Below, piece after piece: positions 59,740-64,000 of a stretch of DNA of 64,000 bases. The notes beneath the pieces were generated by a model. That model was not told the DNA's origin, did no database searches, and worked only from the letters and a program-made list of their open reading frames with translations. Each line of letters starts with the position of its first letter. Within the stretch, counting starts at the first letter, position 1. The position numbers were made by a program, and so were the translations under genes. Origin of the DNA: Haliotis asinina (lineage: Eukaryota; Mollusca; Gastropoda; Lepetellida; Haliotidae); assembly GCF_037392515.1 (NCBI RefSeq), contig NC_090291.1:29746001-29810000 (forward strand), written 5' to 3'.

Positions 59740-62560
59740 CAACCATGCCTCACAAAAATAGTTACAGTCACTTTCCATACACCAAGCGGAAACAAACTGA
59801 AAGCGTTTTGTAATTTCAGTTTTGATTTTAACAAATGGAGTAATTTCAGTTTTGATTTAAACAAACTGATTGACAAAAAGCTGAATCTAAAGCTTAGCTA
59901 GAAGTAAGGATACAGGAAGTATGTATGCATCAACAGATTATCAATATTGCCCAGGAGATTCAAACAGCTGCCATCTTAATCAGCAACCAAAGATGAGCTA
60001 TGTCTGATGTGTAAATGAGGTAGTTTCTCTGGTGTAATGACATTGTACTAATCTCTGGCTAGGTGGGTAATACTGTAAAGATTTAATTTTCTGCTTCGGT
60101 TGTTAACATTTGCAGGTAATGATGCTTATGTCTGCACAGACAAATAAGCTGCTGATGACAGAGCCAGAGCATTATTCCAACATAGGAATTAGTAATGCTT
60201 TCACTGTGGGATAGATCTTTATACTCTCTACATGCATGTTTAAAGACAGCATGATGCTACTGTTGCTAGACAAATTATGTATGTTTCCTTAGAACTTGGA
60301 ACAGTCATTTATGGTGGGAAATAAATAGATCTGAATTCATTGATATGACCCTTAACAATGGCTGATTAATGAAATCATGTGTTAGTTATATGTAGTCATA
60401 TGTGGAGCAGGTAAAGTACTGAGCACTTTCATTATTGCTTATCATGGTTTTGTCATGACCTTTCTGAACCCACCCCCACCCCCCAAATTTATCATTTTAA
60501 GATTTTTGTGCATGTCAAGCATGTTGGTGTCAGGACAGTCAAATTTCAAAATTTAGTTTTTAAACTGGGTACTTGAGAGTTGGAATCAACTGTGGCTTTT
60601 GAAGTCCTTCGGGGAAACATGATGTTTACAGTTTTTTTTAAATTTGTTTATGAGTGTTGAGTAATTTTGGAATGAGACTTGAAAAACATTAACCTTTTAT
60701 GTCTCCCTTAATGAAGTTTGAGAACCAAGAACTGGGTTTCACAGCTGAGAGTGATTTGACTTTACTTTGATGAAGAACAAACAGGAACCAGCTGTTAATA
60801 AAGGCATTTATAAGTTGTTTTTGAGTCTTTAGTTCTTTCTTTGTGCAGAGTTTCAAAATGGCCAGGTTATGTTTTGGAAGCTGTGTGTAGCTGTCCATTC
60901 TTAGTGAACCTTTATGGTGTCTTCTGCTGCACTGATTCAGTGACAGGCTGGTAGGAATGGCAGTCCTGAAGATGGACACCAGCTGTGACATTGAGCCTGA
61001 TGCACAATGTGCTTGTCAAACAGTCGTCCTAGAGAATGCACCATTCTTCACTTATGGCTGCTTGGCTGTCACAATGCTGGGTTGCCATTTAGATTCCTTG
61101 ACTTCCTCTTTTTTCACAGTAACTAAACCCGCACTGTTTGTCCTCAAACTGATATTGATATCTACATGGTGAAGGAGAACAAATTGGACTGACAACTTAC
61201 ATTGCATTCCAGCTTCTAGGTGATATCTAAACATCTACATGGTGTATAGTTCTGCTTAGGAAGGCAGTTTGCTTGTTTTAATATTTCATAGTATATGTAT
61301 GGATACAAATTAGGGTTTTGTAAGGATTTTTCATAAACAACAAAATTAGAACTGTAATCTTTAAACTCTTAAACTCTTAATTTTTATGTACTATGAGGAA
61401 GAAAATGACGGAGATGTCTTGTGATGTTAGATTAAGAGTGTTCCACTGGGTTTCTCGTTGGTACTCTTGGTTCCCATTGCCTCACACCTGTTGAAAAAAT
61501 GGAGGATGATATGATGACAACATGATACCTGGATGTCATCATGCCATGGTGACACAGATGCTTGTTCTTGCTCTCAACCTGGGCAAGGATCACTTCTTTA
61601 CAAGTTGCCATGATATTTCTTCAAACAAACTGTGGTGTAAGACAGCATTCACTGAATGAAGATTATCTGTAAATCTTTCTCCACTGGAGCTTGCATGGGG
61701 AGTTTGAAATGGTACCCCCTCTTCCTCCCCCCACCCCCAGTGGCATTTGGATGATGCACAAGAACACTGATGAACAAGGAACATGAATACCAAGATGGGG
61801 TACAATAAACTCTCCAAAGGTTGTATGTGTAGTATCTGTAATCATCATGGAGACATTGAACCAAGCTTCCAGTTAGGTAACCTACTCATCACAGATTCCA
61901 CCAAACCTGGCAGTGCAGCATTTTTTGCCTGCCAGTTCAGAATACACCCTGTTATATGGCTGCTATGGCTGTAACCAAGGGAACTGCTGTATCTACATCA
62001 CAGCGGGGCGCCCATCATCAAAGTGTGTTGTGTGATGGCCTCAACATGGCTGCTTCCTGTGTGCATTGGATCCACAGTAACATATCCCAGAGAAACCGTT
62101 TCTGATTAATTTGAAAACATGCTTTTTGATTACTGGGGTATGTGTGTCTGCATTACATTTGATTAAACACTAAACAGATGGGGTTGATGGAGTTGCATGC
62201 AATTAAGTTGGACAATTCGTAATTTGGAAACTTGTCAGATTTTGGTATGTCATCAGTTTACTTCATAGAGCTTGAAAATGAAGTTTTAGATTTGCATTTT
62301 GAAGAGCATGAAGATTAGAAACTTTAATGACCACGTTAGTGATGTTAAGTTTGCAATTAATGTAATTTTTGTAATTCCATTTCTGAAGATCAGAATGTTG
62401 TAGGATACATGTTGAAGACCGGTCCCTAGTGAGGAATACCTTAATAAAAGAAGCCACAATGGTAGACTAATGCTTAGTCTCTGAACATATAAAATTCAAA
62501 TAGTAACAAGCTAACCCATGTAAACTGAAAAGGAGCCACAGTGAGGTGGGAGACTTGCCT

Positions 62561-62620
62561 GGAGAAATCTACACTTGCTTCATTTAGGGCCTTACCATTA
62601 CAGAGAGGGCTTGGCTGTAG
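62561..62620. repeat. Dispersed repeat, copy 2
   Basis: AGAAATCTACACTTGCTTCA, then TTTAGGGCCTTACCATTACA and GGGCTTGGCTGTAGGG match the copy at 36561 with about 20 percent difference. Family unknown. Confidence 0.6.
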
Positions 62621-63279
62621 GGAACATTGATGTGTTTCATGAGGGACGATGCTGCAAACTATTACAAAGGCTGCCAGTGAATGCTTTTGATAGTATTTTG
62701 ATTGGTTGCAGGATGCAGCAGCCTGCTATAACTGTTGATATGGATTAGCGTATGATCTTGCATGTATTCATGCTGTTGTGTGTGATCCAGACTCAAACTC
62801 CACAGACTACTGATGGTTGTGATATGGCTGCCAATAAAGGATACCCTGTCCCATCATTTATGTAGTAGTAACACCTATCTATGAAACAGCTTGGAATGGG
62901 ATGTTTATTTCACAGCCTGCACAATGCCATCAACATTGCAGATCAGTCAAATATCTTTTTTGTCAATATCCCACTGTATAACATTACACACTGATTTTTT
63001 GCTTATGTAGCGTTTTTCTTATAAATTATCTATCAAATTTCCTGCTTTGTATATCATGAATGAATAAAGGGCAATAAAAGTATGGAAAAATTCACTATTG
63101 TTGCAAAAAGACAATTCATCATGTTCATATTCATATGCAGAATAGTATCTGTATAATTTTTATATTTGCTGACTGTACAGAAACAAGTGTTCACTCATCA
63201 ACTAGATTACATAGCAAGGATAAGTAATAAGTGATGACAACTCATGTCTTAATGCTAAACTGCTAAACTTCTTAGACCT

Positions 63280-63496
63280 GGTGGGGTAGCCTTGTGGTTA
63301 CAGCATTAGCTTGTCACGCCAAATATCTGGGTTAGATTTCCCTCATGGGTACATTGTGTGAAGCCCAATCCCCATTTCTGGTGCTCCCTTTCCTGTGATA
63401 TTACTGGAATATTGCTAAAAGTGATGTAAAACCACTCAATGTTAAACTTGCTTTGATCCAGGCTTAATACTCACTCACTCACTCACTCACTCACTA
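63280..63496 (+). mobile_element. SINE-A with long CACT tail in Piezo intron 5
   Basis: GGTGGGGTAGCCTTGTGGTT, then GGGTTAGATTTCCC, GTGAAGCCC and GGAATATTGCTAAAAGTGAT. About 35 bp of unrelated sequence separates the body from a (CACT)n run at 63470-63496. Confidence 0.85.
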
Positions 63497-64000
63497 TTAT
63501 ATATTAAGAATGTAGAATGCTTAACTAGATGTTCATGTTGCCATACAGAAAATGGTTATGTTTTTGTACAATTGCCACGATTCAATATGCACAGTTGTAT
63601 CCCCTGACTGTGCCAGGATCCATTGCTTAAGGGTTTGAATGAGAGATTGGCCCTAGTTATGTTCTTTGGTTTGTTGTTGTATTATCCAAGCTCAAAGGGG
63701 AAATAAAACATATATCACTCTAGCATCTCTTCTGAAATTAATCTTATTAGTACTTATATAACTGGAATAGTAACCAGTGTACATTTAAACACAACTGCCA
63801 TACTTGCACAGTAACCTTGAGTAGTATAGCTTGCAGTGACATTCAGAAAACATGGAGAAACGATTTTTAAAATAATTAACATCAGGAAGTTGATTAAGCT
63901 GATAGCATTTTTCAAATATTTTTGCTAGCTTACTGCTTGTAACAGCTGCATAGTGGGTCCAAGTGGGTGTATACACATAGTTGGAATTGCCACAAGGACT

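Larger units (their letters stand above)
56206..64000 (+). other. Start of Piezo intron 5
   Basis: No further Piezo exon was recognised up to the window edge. The next expected segment in vertebrates begins shortly after the WAR motif. The stretch holds three SINEs, a 44-bp tandem triplication at 59319 and a dispersed repeat at 62561. A short diverged exon could have been missed. Confidence 0.6.

Noticed and set aside
60957-61172. 71-codon ORF as a further Piezo exon
   Set aside because: Its residues do not match any Piezo segment and no acceptor with the required phase precedes it.

Overview
The window looks like nuclear DNA of a gastropod mollusc, most likely an abalone (Haliotis). It is AT-rich and intron-bearing. 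It is seeded with about 28 copies of two short interspersed elements that I recognise as abundant in abalone genomes: a tRNA-headed SINE (here SINE-A) and a second family (here SINE-B) that ends in the same CACTCAC tail. The species call is inference; the repeats and exons are read directly from the sequence.

Three protein genes are supported. (1) A ZFTRAF1/CYHR1 homologue (+ strand, 5417-9789) has four exons whose splice sites and phases join into 346 codons. It has a RING-like finger, a TRAF-type Cys/His region and a conserved C-terminal domain. (2) A TMEM276-like multipass membrane protein (- strand, 24929-25483) has its whole reading frame in one exon, with a splice acceptor just upstream that implies at least one more 5' exon. 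(3) The first five coding exons of a Piezo mechanosensitive channel (+ strand, 29749-56205) are present. They include a 43-nt exon and a 22-kb intron 2, and the gene runs off the right edge.

Layout: 1-5100 is intergenic, with SINEs and degenerate simple repeats. At 5180-5416 lies a probable TATA-less promoter with three inverted CCAAT boxes. ZFTRAF1 and a long repeat-free 3' flank occupy 5417 to about 13400. From 13400 to 24900 lies transposon-rich DNA: a dead Tc1 DD34E transposon, a 5'-truncated CR1/L2-type LINE, a TIR element and SINEs. The TMEM276-like gene follows, then a CCAAT-rich region at about 28970-29190 that may drive both it and Piezo. Piezo introns fill the rest, holding SINEs, MITE-like elements, microsatellites and a 13-copy 80-bp tandem array at 41662-42702.

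ZFTRAF1 and TMEM276 are immediate neighbours in human and have a named read-through transcript. Finding both here, about 15 kb apart and now convergent, suggests an ancient linkage with a later inversion. The three genes need not act together: Piezo is a plasma-membrane cation channel, ZFTRAF1 is a little-studied RING/TRAF-finger protein, and TMEM276 has no established function. I found no bacterial-type system, CRISPR array, rRNA gene, intact tRNA gene or retroviral element.
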